Assembly (NCBI GenBank): GCA_025351645.1
Contig: JANXVN010000097.1
Span: 1 to 48,719 of the forward strand
DNA length: 48,719 nt
Reading direction: 5' to 3'
DNA from: Ferruginibacter sp.
GTDB taxonomy: Bacteria > Bacteroidota > Bacteroidia > Chitinophagales > Chitinophagaceae
Shown: one piece after another, positions 33,617-42,996 of the stretch
How the letters are laid out: the number at the start of each line of letters is the position of its first letter
Position numbering within the stretch: the stretch's first letter is position 1
The notes under the pieces: generated by a model
The model's input: only the letters and a program-made list of their open reading frames with translations
Told to the model about the DNA's origin: nothing
Database searches by the model: none
Program-made: the position numbers and the translations under genes

Positions 33617-34540
33617 ATGAAGCTGCCTGTTAAAAAAATGTTTTTAAAATTATCCCTGTTATTTTCAATATTCGCCATCCCTTATAAAACTATAGGCCAA
33701 CAGGTGTACATTACCGATAGTGCAAAAGTACTGCCTGATGAAATTCCTGTTAAGCTCAAGCCTTTTCGTTTTATCACCAATGTGCCCGGCGACATATCTC
33801 AAATATTTCAATCGCCTTTTCAAAAGCGTAACCTAAAATGGTTTTTAATAACTGTGGCTTCAACAGCCGCCTTATTGCCGTTTGACCAGCAAATAACCGA
33901 CGGTATTAAACATGTAAGCGCACAAATGCATTTTCATTCTGAAACAGATTACAAGGTCCCAATACGGTTTGGCAAAACCAAAATACTTCGTATCCCTCAA
34001 AACTTAAACAGTGCTTTTTATCAGTTAGGAGAAGGCGGTACATCTATGATACTTGCAGGGGGGCTTTATATATATGGAAAACTTGGGCATGATAAGAAAG
34101 CCCTGTATACAGCATCTGACCTTACAGAAACTTTTATCACAATGGGCATTACTACCCAATTATTAAAAAGGATTAGTGGTAGGGAAAGCCCATTTACTGC
34201 AACAAAGCCAGGAGGCGTATGGAGGCCTTTTCCCAGCTTTAGCGAGTTTCAACAAAATACTTCTAATTATGATGCTTTTCCCAGTGGGCATTTGGCAACT
34301 ATGATGGCAACAGTTAGTACTTTAATTTTTAACTACCCTAACAAAAAATGGATAGGGCCTGTTGGGTATGGGCTTACAACATTAACGGGCCTGGCAATGA
34401 TAAATACCGATGTGCACTGGATAAGTGATTATCCTTTGGCATTGGCGCTAGGATATATTTCAGCTAAAATAACTTACCTGAAAAACCATCCCAAAAACCC
34501 AAAGGCACCAGCTTCATTTAATTTGGCATGCCTGCAATAA
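33617..34540 (+). CDS. PAP2-family phosphatase, membrane-associated
   Basis: This 307-residue protein has an N-terminal leader and several membrane helices, with the three PAP2 motifs: KRISGRESP (motif 1, with GRE replacing the common xRP), DAFPSGHLATM (motif 2) and NTDVHWISDYPLA (motif 3). PAP2 enzymes remove phosphate from lipid phosphates such as phosphatidic acid or undecaprenyl diphosphate. The natural substrate is unknown. Other membrane-lipid genes follow, including a second PAP2 gene at 39795. Confidence 0.87.
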   Translation: MKLPVKKMFLKLSLLFSIFAIPYKTIGQQVYITDSAKVLPDEIPVKLKPFRFITNVPGDISQIFQSPFQKRNLKWFLITVASTAALLPFDQQITDGIKHVSAQMHFHSETDYKVPIRFGKTKILRIPQNLNSAFYQLGEGGTSMILAGGLYIYGKLGHDKKALYTASDLTETFITMGITTQLLKRISGRESPFTATKPGGVWRPFPSFSEFQQNTSNYDAFPSGHLATMMATVSTLIFNYPNKKWIGPVGYGLTTLTGLAMINTDVHWISDYPLALALGYISAKITYLKNHPKNPKAPASFNLACLQ

Positions 34541-34780
34541 GTAGTTCTTTTTTTATGGCTGATAAATTAGCTGTAAAAAAAATTCGGCTGCCCAACCATT
34601 TTAGTAAATTAGTACACTATAAGTAATGTAAGCCCTGGCTGGACAAATTTTCATAATATAACCCAAAGCCTTGTTTGTAATCGAATTTTTTAAATCAATA
34701 ATGAATACAACGGAAAGGGTGTAGTATTTAAATTACTAAACAATTAAGAAAAAAAGGGTTTTATATTAGTATAAATTGCT

Positions 34781-37318
34781 ATGAATAATTTTTTTGGTAA
34801 GATAACTTTTGCGGCTTTCATAATTTTGCTTAATCACTTAGGCGTTAATGGACAAGCCCCTTATATTATCTCGGGACAGATAACTGATGAGGCCATGCAG
34901 CCCATATCAAATGTTAACATTCATTTTACAGGGAGCAAAGGTGGTTTTATGAGCAAAGCAGATGGCACATTTGTTGTTGCATTAAATAATTGGTACGACA
35001 CGGTAGAACTTACACATGCCGGTTTTGAGCCGCTTAAATTGTCACTTCATAAAGGGCATTCAGAAAAGCTCAGCCTTCAATTAAAGGAGCACGTTTCTTT
35101 ATTAAGCGATGTTGTTATTAAATTTTCCGGCATGGATAAAGAACCTGGTAAGCGCTTTATGAAAAAAGTAATTGCGAACAAAAGCCATAATAACCCTGAT
35201 AGGTTTACAAGTTACAGCTACGGGCAATATAGCCGGCATGAGGTTGACATCAGCAATATTAATCCGGCGCCAAAAAATAATAAAGGCATAAAAAACCTCA
35301 CTACAAATATTTATAGGAGCATGGATAGTGCCAATAAAAACAGTTCCATTTTGCCGCTGTATTTTTCAGAAACAATATCTAATAAATACCACCAGCTTTC
35401 GCCTGCTGTAGAAAAGGAAAATGTACTGGCAAAGAAAAAGCTGGGCCTGCAAACGGATGACATGCTGCGGAAACTGGATAAATTTAATTTTAGCTTCAAT
35501 ATTTATGATGACTGGTTACCGGTTTTTAACCAAACCTATGCAAGCCCCTTAAGCAACACTGCTTTCGATTATTATAATTTTTATTTTAGCGATAGCAGCA
35601 TGGTTGATGGCAAAAAATTGTACAAGGTCCATTTTGCACCAAAGCAAAAATTTGAGCGGGCCTTCGCCGGGTCGTTGTGGATAAACGATAGCACTTTTTC
35701 TATCAGCAAAATTGATATGCGCCTTAGCAAAACCGCCAACCTCAACTTTGTAAACGATATCCATTATATAGAAGAATACAAGCTCAGCCTTGATAGCACC
35801 AACCAGCGTTTAGAATATATGCCTTTCAGGTACAGCTCAAAGGTTGATTTTGAAACAGGGCTGGCCTTGCTTGGCATACCAGTTAAAGCTAACGACGAAG
35901 GGTTGAGGCTTATCATCAACAATACCATCACCATCAACCATATAAAATTTAATGTTGCAGCTCCCGATGATAGCGCTATAGTTATCATGGATGCAGAAGC
36001 TACAGCGCAATTTGAAAAGGATGATGCTTACTGGAAGGTGCACCGCATAGATACTTTATCAAGGCACGAAAAAAGTATTTACCTGATGGTGGATTCTTTG
36101 CAAAAAAATAGCACTTATCAAAAAAAGGCAAAGCTCATCAACACCATCGGGATGGGGTTTTATGATGCCGGCAATAAAATACGATTTGGGCCGCTCACCT
36201 CTTTACTAAGTACTAATGTTACCGAAAGCCTTCGCTCCCGGATTGGGTTTTGGACATTGCCGGGCATCAGCAAAAAGCTAAACGTAAATGGCTACATCGC
36301 TTTTGGCACAAAAGATAAGCAATTAAAGGGCCACCTGGGGCTGCAATATATTTGGAATGCGGTAAAATGGAGCAAGACTAGCATTAACGGAAGCATTGAC
36401 TATAATTACCTGTTAGAAAAGGACGATGATGAATTGGACGATGATAATTTGCTTACATCCCTGCTAAGGAAAAAAATCCCTTCAACAAATATTTTTGAGG
36501 GGTCTGTTATGATAAAGCATGAACAATACATCAGTAAAAATGTAAGCGCAAAGGCATCCCTGGGGTATAAAGAATTATTGCCGGTATTCCATTTTACTTT
36601 TCATCCGTTAGATAAGCTTACAAACCATCCAATAGATAGCGTTAACAAAAGCCAGTTGCCAGTGGCGGAAGGTTTTATTGGGTTTAGGTTTGTAAAGGGG
36701 CAAAAAACAACTGTATTTAATTATGGGCTTATAAGGCTGGATAATTATAACCCTATCGTTACTGTAAATTTTACCTATGGCATCGAATTCGGCAAAGCGC
36801 AATTTACTTACCAAAAAATAAATATAGGGGTTGAGCAAAGATTAAGGTTACCTCCAAAATCTATTTTTTATTATAAAGCAAGTGTGGGTAAAACTTATGG
36901 CACTGCACCATACCTTTTGCTGGATGTGCCCAGCGGCAACGAAACGTATGTTGATAGCCGGTACCAGTTTAACACTATGCTTCCTTACGAGTATGCGGCA
37001 GACCAATACCTAAGCCTGCATACAAGGCTATACACAGGCGGGATGCTGTTTGATAATATCCCCTTTTTAAACAAATTGGGCTTAAGGGAACGCTATTCTT
37101 TTAACCTGTTTATGGGCAGCATGACGGCAGCTAATCAAACCTATAACAATACAGCACATTTTTCAGTTATCGCCAACAAGCCTTTTATGGAAACAGGGGT
37201 AGGGGTAGAAAATATATTCCATCTTTTATCTATCGATTATTTTTGGCGCCTCTCAAAAAGCAATGATGCCACTGCGCATAAATCAGGGTTGTTCTTTGGA
37301 CTAAAATTGGCATTTTAA
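34781..37318 (+). CDS. DUF5686 family outer-membrane protein with carboxypeptidase-like N-terminal domain
   Basis: This 845-residue protein has a signal peptide (to about residue 25, ending VNGQ), a carboxypeptidase-regulatory-like domain (about 30-112, ISGQITDEAMQPISNVNI), and a long DUF5686 region with a C-terminal barrel-like half ending in FGLKLAF. DUF5686 proteins are widespread in Bacteroidota, with unknown function at the outer membrane. No TonB plug domain is evident. It is a single-gene unit with spacers of about 240 nt on both sides. Confidence 0.85.
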   Translation: MNNFFGKITFAAFIILLNHLGVNGQAPYIISGQITDEAMQPISNVNIHFTGSKGGFMSKADGTFVVALNNWYDTVELTHAGFEPLKLSLHKGHSEKLSLQLKEHVSLLSDVVIKFSGMDKEPGKRFMKKVIANKSHNNPDRFTSYSYGQYSRHEVDISNINPAPKNNKGIKNLTTNIYRSMDSANKNSSILPLYFSETISNKYHQLSPAVEKENVLAKKKLGLQTDDMLRKLDKFNFSFNIYDDWLPVFNQTYASPLSNTAFDYYNFYFSDSSMVDGKKLYKVHFAPKQKFERAFAGSLWINDSTFSISKIDMRLSKTANLNFVNDIHYIEEYKLSLDSTNQRLEYMPFRYSSKVDFETGLALLGIPVKANDEGLRLIINNTITINHIKFNVAAPDDSAIVIMDAEATAQFEKDDAYWKVHRIDTLSRHEKSIYLMVDSLQKNSTYQKKAKLINTIGMGFYDAGNKIRFGPLTSLLSTNVTESLRSRIGFWTLPGISKKLNVNGYIAFGTKDKQLKGHLGLQYIWNAVKWSKTSINGSIDYNYLLEKDDDELDDDNLLTSLLRKKIPSTNIFEGSVMIKHEQYISKNVSAKASLGYKELLPVFHFTFHPLDKLTNHPIDSVNKSQLPVAEGFIGFRFVKGQKTTVFNYGLIRLDNYNPIVTVNFTYGIEFGKAQFTYQKINIGVEQRLRLPPKSIFYYKASVGKTYGTAPYLLLDVPSGNETYVDSRYQFNTMLPYEYAADQYLSLHTRLYTGGMLFDNIPFLNKLGLRERYSFNLFMGSMTAANQTYNNTAHFSVIANKPFMETGVGVENIFHLLSIDYFWRLSKSNDATAHKSGLFFGLKLAF

Positions 37319-37567
37319 TTTTTATTAATTGCGGGTATGCGTGCCATTTAATGTTGTCTACTACCTTTTAATTACTATCTGTTTGTAAATCAAGCCGTTA
37401 ATATGATGCTTGCGCTAGAATTAATGCAAGCATAATTTACAATGCGGTAAAATTGGGTTAATAAAATATATTTTTAAAGAATGGCTTTTACATAACTGCA
37501 CCAAATATGGATGGATAGCTGCACATATTTAGGGCATTTGTAAAACCTTCTTAACGTTGAAGCTATA

Positions 37568-38140
37568 ATGGACTATATTTTTAATTTATTGATGCAGTAC
37601 AGGTACTTCATCTTATTGCCACTATGCATTGTGGAAGGACCTATTATTGCTGTTATTGCCGGGCTGCTATGTTCCAGGGGCATTATGGATCCTTTGTATG
37701 CTTACCCTATTATTGTTTTTGGGGATGTTATCGGCGACTCTGTTGTGTACACGATAGGTAGGTATGGAAAGTCGAAGCCTTTATTTTTAGCGAAAATAAA
37801 AAAACGGATAGGGTTAACGGAAGCTAAGATGGAAAGAGCCCGGGCTTATTTTGAAACCAATCCGCGCAAAACAATTTCTTTATCAAAAATAATTTTAGGT
37901 ATCGGCGTAGCAGGAATATATATGGCAGGCAATGCAAAGGTGGCGTACAGCAAGTTTATTAGTATATGCTTGCTTACATCTGCAGTGCAATATATTTTTT
38001 ATGTAGGGCTGGGTTATTTGTTTGGGCAGGCTTACGTACAAATAAACCAATACCTTAATTTTTTTGCATCTTTTTCAATTGTGCTAGCTGTAGCACTTAT
38101 TTTATTTTTCGTCATCAAATCAAAACTTAAAAAGTTATGA
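37568..38140 (+). CDS. DedA/SNARE-associated family membrane protein
   Basis: This 190-residue integral membrane protein has the DedA pattern: a PLCIVEGPIIAVIAGLL re-entrant segment near 18-34, an FGDVIGDSVVYTIGRYG segment near 57-73, and terminal membrane helices. DedA proteins include polyprenyl-phosphate and phospholipid flippases. It is slightly shorter than typical members (about 200-220). The stop overlaps the glycosyltransferase start by 4 nt, which implies coupling. Confidence 0.86.
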   Translation: MDYIFNLLMQYRYFILLPLCIVEGPIIAVIAGLLCSRGIMDPLYAYPIIVFGDVIGDSVVYTIGRYGKSKPLFLAKIKKRIGLTEAKMERARAYFETNPRKTISLSKIILGIGVAGIYMAGNAKVAYSKFISICLLTSAVQYIFYVGLGYLFGQAYVQINQYLNFFASFSIVLAVALILFFVIKSKLKKL

Positions 38141-39390
38141 GAATTTTATTTGTATCTGAAACGTACTATCCTCATTTAAATGGCGTGTATTATTTTGTTG
38201 CCAGGCTAGGGCCTTTGCTGCAAGAAAGGGGGCACCAGGTAGCCGTAATAGCTCCTTCAGAAAAAAATGAGCTAACTAAAAATAAGATTGATGGCATGGA
38301 TGTTTATGGCATGCCCTCATTGCCATTGTTATATTATCCCAGGCTGCGCTTTACTGTGCCGGTGCTGCTAAAAGCCCGTATGCGGCGGTTAATAAACGAC
38401 TTTAAGCCTGATATAATTCATATTCAGGATCATTTTATATTATCTAAAGCGGTTGTTGCTGTAAATAAAACGATGCATATCCCAATAGTGGGCACCAACC
38501 ACTTTATGCCAGAAAACCTTACAGCCCTTTTTAACAATAAGGTGGCAAAAAAAATGATCGAAAGCTTTATGTGGTCCCGTTTTGCAAAAGTTTTCAACCA
38601 GGCATCATTTGTAACTACGCCTACAGAAACTGGCGCAGAATTAATTAGGCCCAAGCTTCATAAAAATGTACTAGCCATTTCAAGCGGCATCAGCCTGCAG
38701 GAATTTAATCCATTCGGAAGTACGGATAAGATAAGAGAAAAATATGCAATACCCAATAAGCCTGTATTGCTATTTGTAGGAAGGATTGACCCGGAAAAAC
38801 ATATTGATGAGCTGCTGAAAGCTGTTGCTATTGCGTTAAAGATAGTAGATTTATGTTTTGTTGTTGTTGGAAAGGGAGTAAAAAAAGCAGCCTTAGAAAC
38901 CCTTGCGGATGAATTAGGGATAAAAGAAAGCGTAATTTTTACAGGCTTTGTGCCGGATGAAGAACTGCCTTATTTTTATAAGCTCAGCCACAGTTTTGCC
39001 ATAGCCAGCACTGCTGAGCTTTTAAGCCTTGCTACCTTGCAGGCCATTGCCACAGGCTTGCCAGTAATTGCAGTTGAAGCAGGTGCCTTGGTGGAACTTG
39101 TGCAGGATAACGGCAATGGGTATTTGTACAATGCCGGCGATATTAGCAGCCTGGCACAAAAAATAACCAACATTTTTTTAAACGAAGATTCCTACAGCGC
39201 CATGTCGCAAAAAAGCTTGGAGGTTAGCCGTAAGCATGATATCAACCAAACAGTAGCTTCTTTTGAGATGCTGTACCAGAGCAACTTTGGTACAGAAGTA
39301 AAGGCGCTGGGTACAGCATATCCAAAAAAACGGCAAGCAATTTTTAAAACCTTAATTAGTGGCCAGCCTGTCAATAAATTAAAAATATAG
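38137..39390 (+). CDS. GT4-family glycosyltransferase
   Basis: This 417-residue GT-B protein begins RILFVSETYYPHLNGV, with the G-rich donor-side motif FVGRIDPEKHIDELL near 209-223 and a STAELLSLATLQAIATGLPVI segment near 290-310 that corresponds to the GT4 EX7E region. It resembles lipid glycosyltransferases (for example glucosyl-diacylglycerol or mannosyl-lipid synthases). It probably transfers a sugar to a membrane lipid, given the coupled DedA gene and nearby PAP2 genes; this is inference. Confidence 0.88.
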   Translation: MRILFVSETYYPHLNGVYYFVARLGPLLQERGHQVAVIAPSEKNELTKNKIDGMDVYGMPSLPLLYYPRLRFTVPVLLKARMRRLINDFKPDIIHIQDHFILSKAVVAVNKTMHIPIVGTNHFMPENLTALFNNKVAKKMIESFMWSRFAKVFNQASFVTTPTETGAELIRPKLHKNVLAISSGISLQEFNPFGSTDKIREKYAIPNKPVLLFVGRIDPEKHIDELLKAVAIALKIVDLCFVVVGKGVKKAALETLADELGIKESVIFTGFVPDEELPYFYKLSHSFAIASTAELLSLATLQAIATGLPVIAVEAGALVELVQDNGNGYLYNAGDISSLAQKITNIFLNEDSYSAMSQKSLEVSRKHDINQTVASFEMLYQSNFGTEVKALGTAYPKKRQAIFKTLISGQPVNKLKI

Positions 39391-39466
39391 CTTATTGCCG
39401 CACGAAACCTATTGTTAAATATAAAAGCTATAATTGTTAGCAGCAATCATTCTGCCAACTATAAAC

Positions 39467-39555
39467 AATGCCGTTAAGTTAAGGCCTTTCCTCGCCTTTG
39501 GACAAGGTTAGGGTGAGGTAAAGACAAACAAATTAATCCATAACTCAACGGCATT
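39467..39555. repeat. 89-bp MITE-like element with terminal inverted repeats
   Basis: AATGCCGTTAAGTTA (39467-39481) and TAACTCAACGGCATT (39541-39555) are inverted with one mismatch in 15. The interior holds a CCTTTCCTC / GGTTAGGGTGAGG block. ACTATAA occurs just outside both ends (39458-39464 and 39557-39563), possibly a target-site duplication, 1-2 nt off the inverted repeats. A degenerate copy is at 2287-2373. It lies in the 353-nt gap 39391-39743, which has no other gene-like content. Confidence 0.65.
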
Positions 39556-39653
39556 TACTATAATAGTAACCGAAAAATTATTGGTTGGCGAAGCCAGGCA
39601 GCATTTGTATATTGAGGCCTAAAATAAAGGTATAAGGAATCGCATAAACGGCA

Positions 39654-39670
39654 AGCCTAATCATTAGGCT
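39654..39670. promoter_or_regulatory. 17-bp palindrome upstream of second PAP2 gene
   Basis: AGCCTAAT-C-ATTAGGCT is a perfect palindrome with a 1-nt centre, about 125 nt upstream of ATG 39795. It could be an operator or a short hairpin. No regulator is apparent nearby. Confidence 0.35.
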
Positions 39671-39794
39671 AGTCTCGGTTTATCAAAAAGCTTTAATCAT
39701 CAAAACCAGGTTAAAATACTTAGCTGCCTATTTTTCTTTAGCATTGCTACAGAATATGCTGTTACTTTTGCAATTTATAAACATCAATTATTTT

Positions 39795-40598
39795 ATGGCA
39801 TTGTCAAAACATTTGTTACCCTTAATTATTCTTATTTCCTGTGCCTTTTCTTCGAACGCACAACAAACAGATTCTTCCCGTACAGGGCTAACCGATACAA
39901 GCAAGCCTGTTATTTTATGGCAACAAGCCATGATAAAAAAAAAGCCGGCAGGCTACAAGCCATTTATAGTGCCTGCTGCAATGATTGCTTATGGCCTTAT
40001 TGCAATTAAAAGCCCCCCTTTGCTTAATGTAAATGAATATTTTAAAAGAAAATTTTGGAGCGATAACCCACATAATACATGGCATGGTGATAATTACCTG
40101 CAGTTTGCGCCAGCCGCTGCAGTGTATGCATTGAATATTGCTGGCGTACATGGAAAAAACAATTTCAGGGACCGTAGCATGATCTATTTTATATCCAACA
40201 TATTTTTAAATGTAACTGTTACGTCTGTTAAGAGTTTATCAAAGGAGGAACGCCCGGATGGTTCGTCAAATTTGTCTTTTCCATCCGGCCATACTGCTGA
40301 AGCTTTTGCCTCCGCAGAATTTTTACGGCAAGAATATAAGGATGTATCCGGCTGGTACGGTGTTGCGGGATATGTTACTGCTACAGCAACCGGCATGCTT
40401 AGGATGTATAATAATAAGCATTGGCTAAGCGACGTTATTGCTGGTGCCGGTGTTGGCATTGCATCAACAAAGCTGGCTTATATTGTGTATCCTGCTGTAC
40501 GAAAATTGTTGTTCAAAAATAGCGTATCACATACAGTGGTAATGCCTTATTATCAAAATAAAACTGGCGGCTTATCTATGCTGTACACTTTTCATTGA
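39795..40598 (+). CDS. PAP2-family phosphatase, second copy
   Basis: From ATG 39795 this 267-residue protein has a clean signal peptide (MALSKHLLPLIILISC, ending SSNAQQ), which is why this start is preferred to an upstream in-frame ATG at 39744. The PAP2 motifs are KSLSKEERPDG (motif 1), FPSGHTAEAFA (motif 2) and MYNNKHWLSDVIAG (motif 3). Active-site residues point to a periplasmic lipid-phosphate phosphatase. It shares its family with the gene at 33617, but the two are diverged. The substrate is unknown. Confidence 0.87.
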   Translation: MALSKHLLPLIILISCAFSSNAQQTDSSRTGLTDTSKPVILWQQAMIKKKPAGYKPFIVPAAMIAYGLIAIKSPPLLNVNEYFKRKFWSDNPHNTWHGDNYLQFAPAAAVYALNIAGVHGKNNFRDRSMIYFISNIFLNVTVTSVKSLSKEERPDGSSNLSFPSGHTAEAFASAEFLRQEYKDVSGWYGVAGYVTATATGMLRMYNNKHWLSDVIAGAGVGIASTKLAYIVYPAVRKLLFKNSVSHTVVMPYYQNKTGGLSMLYTFH

Positions 40599-40738
40599 TG
40601 CATATAAGTTTGTGTGCTTCTTTTTAAATTACGCAAATGCTTTTAAGCTGGTTTTATGGCTGGTTAAGATAAAATTAATAGCAGCATAAAAAAGAAAGTA
40701 TTGTGATTGGTTGGATGATTGCGCTTTCGATTAAATAT

Positions 40739-41503
40739 CTATAGTTTGAATTTCTTTAAGGTGCCACCTGATAGCAGTATGGCAGCACTATCAGTAATTG
40801 TAAGTTGCAGTGTGCCAACTTGTGCATGGCCAATATCAAGCATCGTATTGCCTTGCATAGTTGCCTTTACAGAGCCAATTGCCATTGCCTCATTATTCAT
40901 TATTACTGAGCTATTTTTTGCAGTAACAACCGCTTTATTTGGTTGATATTCCGGCGACATCTCAATTACTATTTGTGATGAATCTCTTTGAGAAACTACT
41001 ACATTGTCAAGCAGGGCAATATTGCTTTCCATCTCAAAAGATGATTTACCAGCCATTGAGATGGTAATATTTTTCTGTTTAAGCTTGTACATTCCTATAT
41101 TGGTATCATATCCATCGATCGATAAAAGTTCCGGAGAAAAAATGCGTACCAGTGTTGTTCTTCCCATCCACCATTTCTCGTCAGGGTTCTTGCTATTGTA
41201 CACAAATTTTACAAATAAGGTATCATCCTTTACGGATGTTGTTATCAGTTCGTCCTCATGCTCGTACCATCCATCCAGCACGCGGATGGAACAGTTCGGG
41301 CTTTGTTCAAAAGCTATTTTTGTACTGTTGCCTCCCAATACTTTGAGGTAGCGAAACGGCTTTTCTAATACTTTCCTGTAGTTCCAATACGTATCGTTCT
41401 TGTCCATCTTATCGAACGACTTCTTCATTACCAGGTTAGCAGCCAATACCCCTGCAAGCAGCACCAGCATCATTGTTACTAATATACTTGTACTTAATTT
41501 CAT
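40739..41503 (-). CDS. GIN-domain (DUF2807-like) membrane-anchored protein
   Basis: This 254-residue protein has one N-terminal membrane helix (about 7-26) and a beta-rich remainder. Repeated short strands such as ITISMAGKSSFEME, IVIEMS and GNTMLDIGHAQVGTLQLTITDSAAI suggest the right-handed beta-solenoid of the GIN/DUF2807 family. Function is unknown. It starts 3 nt after the GntR gene's stop, so it belongs to the ABC transporter operon. Confidence 0.7.
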   Translation of the reverse strand: MKLSTSILVTMMLVLLAGVLAANLVMKKSFDKMDKNDTYWNYRKVLEKPFRYLKVLGGNSTKIAFEQSPNCSIRVLDGWYEHEDELITTSVKDDTLFVKFVYNSKNPDEKWWMGRTTLVRIFSPELLSIDGYDTNIGMYKLKQKNITISMAGKSSFEMESNIALLDNVVVSQRDSSQIVIEMSPEYQPNKAVVTAKNSSVIMNNEAMAIGSVKATMQGNTMLDIGHAQVGTLQLTITDSAAILLSGGTLKKFKL

Positions 41504-41505
41504 GA

Positions 41506-41883
41506 TTATTTATTTTTAAAATTGTCTTTGATAAATTGATCAAATTGCAGCTTAATATCCTTAAGGTCAATCTTTAAAAGATAGAGGTTCCTGAAAAATA
41601 CCGGCAGTTCGTTTTCGATAAATTGTTCTCTTCTAAAAACCAGTATCTTTTCCATAGCACCCGCTTCTATAAAATAGCCAATGCCTCTTTTATTGGTAAT
41701 AATTTCTTTTTGCTGCAAAAAATCATAAGCTCGTTGTACTGTGTTAGGGTTTACTTCCATACTAATGGCAAGGTCCCTAATGCTTATGACCTTGTCTCCC
41801 AAAGTCCATTTTTTCAATAGTATCTGTTCACAAACATATTCTGCTATCTGTATGTATATTGCGGGGTTATCTCTAAAGTCCAT
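41506..41883 (-). CDS. YtrA-type GntR-family transcriptional regulator
   Basis: This 125-residue protein has an N-terminal winged helix (YIQIAEYVCEQI near 10-21, then ISIRDLAISMEVNPNTVQRAYDFLQQKEII near 33-62) and a short C-terminal helical tail, the layout of YtrA-type GntR repressors with a small dimerisation domain. YtrA-type proteins usually control a co-encoded ABC transporter, as here. Its predicted site is the AGTGTA-N12-TACACT palindrome at the promoter of the ABC operon (43831-43856), implying autoregulation. Confidence 0.92.
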   Translation of the reverse strand: MDFRDNPAIYIQIAEYVCEQILLKKWTLGDKVISIRDLAISMEVNPNTVQRAYDFLQQKEIITNKRGIGYFIEAGAMEKILVFRREQFIENELPVFFRNLYLLKIDLKDIKLQFDQFIKDNFKNK

Positions 41884-41892
41884 GCTTGTAAT

Positions 41893-42687
41893 TTAAAATT
41901 CTTTTTCCCTTAAACGCACATATGCCAATACCCATAATAACGCTGGATAAATGTAACAAAGCGAGTAAGAACTAATTAGTTGCGATGTTTTTGTAAGTTC
42001 TATCGAGCCTGTTTCTTTGCCAAGAGTCATATCTACATACTTAAAAGGAAAAGCCGTTTGTATGTTGCCGAAAAAGCTTTTTGCTACAAGCCAGTTTAAT
42101 CCATAAATGCCTAAACAGCCAACACCTGCAACCAAGGCTACTTTTATAAAAGCAACTTTGTTAAAATACAGGGAGCCGACTACCATAGCACCAGAAGAGA
42201 AAAAGAACATTGGGTATATATTGTTGGCAACTTTTCCGTCAAAAGCAAACAGATATACAGCATCATATTTCTCTTTGTAAAAAGGAGCTGAGGGGTCGAG
42301 GGCTTGGTGATAAAGCCCCACAAAACTGGTATCTATAGCCCGGTAGGTGAGCATGTAAATCAGCGGGAACAAAATGCCTGCAATCAATATGCCGCAAAGC
42401 CATTTTTCAAAATGCGAAGCAGGCAGGGTGAGGTAGCATGAACCACTAGCGTTGGAAAAGAAATACGAGAATATAAAAGAAGACATAAAGCTTCCTCCAC
42501 CAACAAGTCCCAACACAAAAGTTAAGTTTTGAGCTAACATAAACCCTACTATAGATTTGCATAGAAAATAAAACACCAGGGAAAAAAGTATTATCAGCCC
42601 GGTAAAGCCAAAAAGCTGCATAGGCCGTTCCAGCAAGGTTTTCTGCAAAAGCAGCAAGAACCGTTTGAAGTTGAAAGTATCGTTCAT
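41893..42687 (-). CDS. ABC-type transporter membrane subunit (permease), unclassified
   Basis: This 264-residue protein has about six predicted membrane helices (near 20-43, 50-75, 95-113, 160-178, 185-205 and 240-257). The segment YLTLPASHFEKWLCGI is often seen in Bacteroidota permeases next to a YtrA-type ATPase. No substrate-binding protein is present, which suggests an exporter or stress-response transporter. It lies 9 nt ahead of the GntR gene and downstream of the ATPase gene; a hairpin repeat separates it from that gene. Confidence 0.7.
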   Translation of the reverse strand: MNDTFNFKRFLLLLQKTLLERPMQLFGFTGLIILFSLVFYFLCKSIVGFMLAQNLTFVLGLVGGGSFMSSFIFSYFFSNASGSCYLTLPASHFEKWLCGILIAGILFPLIYMLTYRAIDTSFVGLYHQALDPSAPFYKEKYDAVYLFAFDGKVANNIYPMFFFSSGAMVVGSLYFNKVAFIKVALVAGVGCLGIYGLNWLVAKSFFGNIQTAFPFKYVDMTLGKETGSIELTKTSQLISSYSLCYIYPALLWVLAYVRLREKEF

Positions 42688-42739
42688 TGTTTTATTTTTA
42701 GGATTAAGTAGTTCATTTGCATATGCAAGCTATTCCTAC

Positions 42740-42893
42740 GGCCTCAAATAGAAAGTGCTAGAAATTTTAAATGTAAGGCGTTAAGAAATCAAAGTTGTTT
42801 GAGGCGGCATAAGCTAAAAAGCATTTTGCTCTACCGCCGAGTTCTTTGATTTTAGTCCTTGCATTTAAAATTTCAGCCTTTCTATTTGCAGCC
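42740..42893. repeat. 154-nt large inverted repeat (hairpin element) between ABC ATPase and permease genes
   Basis: The outer arms (about 42740-42795 and 42844-42893) share CAAATAGAAAG, AAATTTTAAATG, AAGG and ATCAAAG blocks in inverted order. The inner arms pair GAGGCGG-type sequence near 42801 with CCGCCGA-type sequence near 42833. The whole forms one long imperfect stem-loop. From memory, similar sequences recur between genes in Bacteroidota genomes. It interrupts the operon within the 309-nt gap 42688-42996, where no gene is present. Confidence 0.7.
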
Positions 42894-42906
42894 TTGATTT
42901 TTTTTG

Positions 42907-42936
42907 TTTCTTTTTTTTATCAAGAAAAAAAAGAAA
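42907..42936 (-). terminator. A/T-rich hairpin next to the large inverted repeat
   Basis: TTTCTTTTTTTT (42907-42918) pairs with AAAAAAAAGAAA (42925-42936) around the loop ATCAAG. On the minus strand it lies just after the ATPase gene. Its weak A-U stem makes strong termination uncertain; it may be part of the repeat element. Partial termination would lower permease expression relative to the ATPase. Confidence 0.4.
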
Positions 42937-42996
42937 AGCAGGGACTTGTCTATAATAACATAGTATTTGCGAACATGCTGCTTAATCTTATTTATT

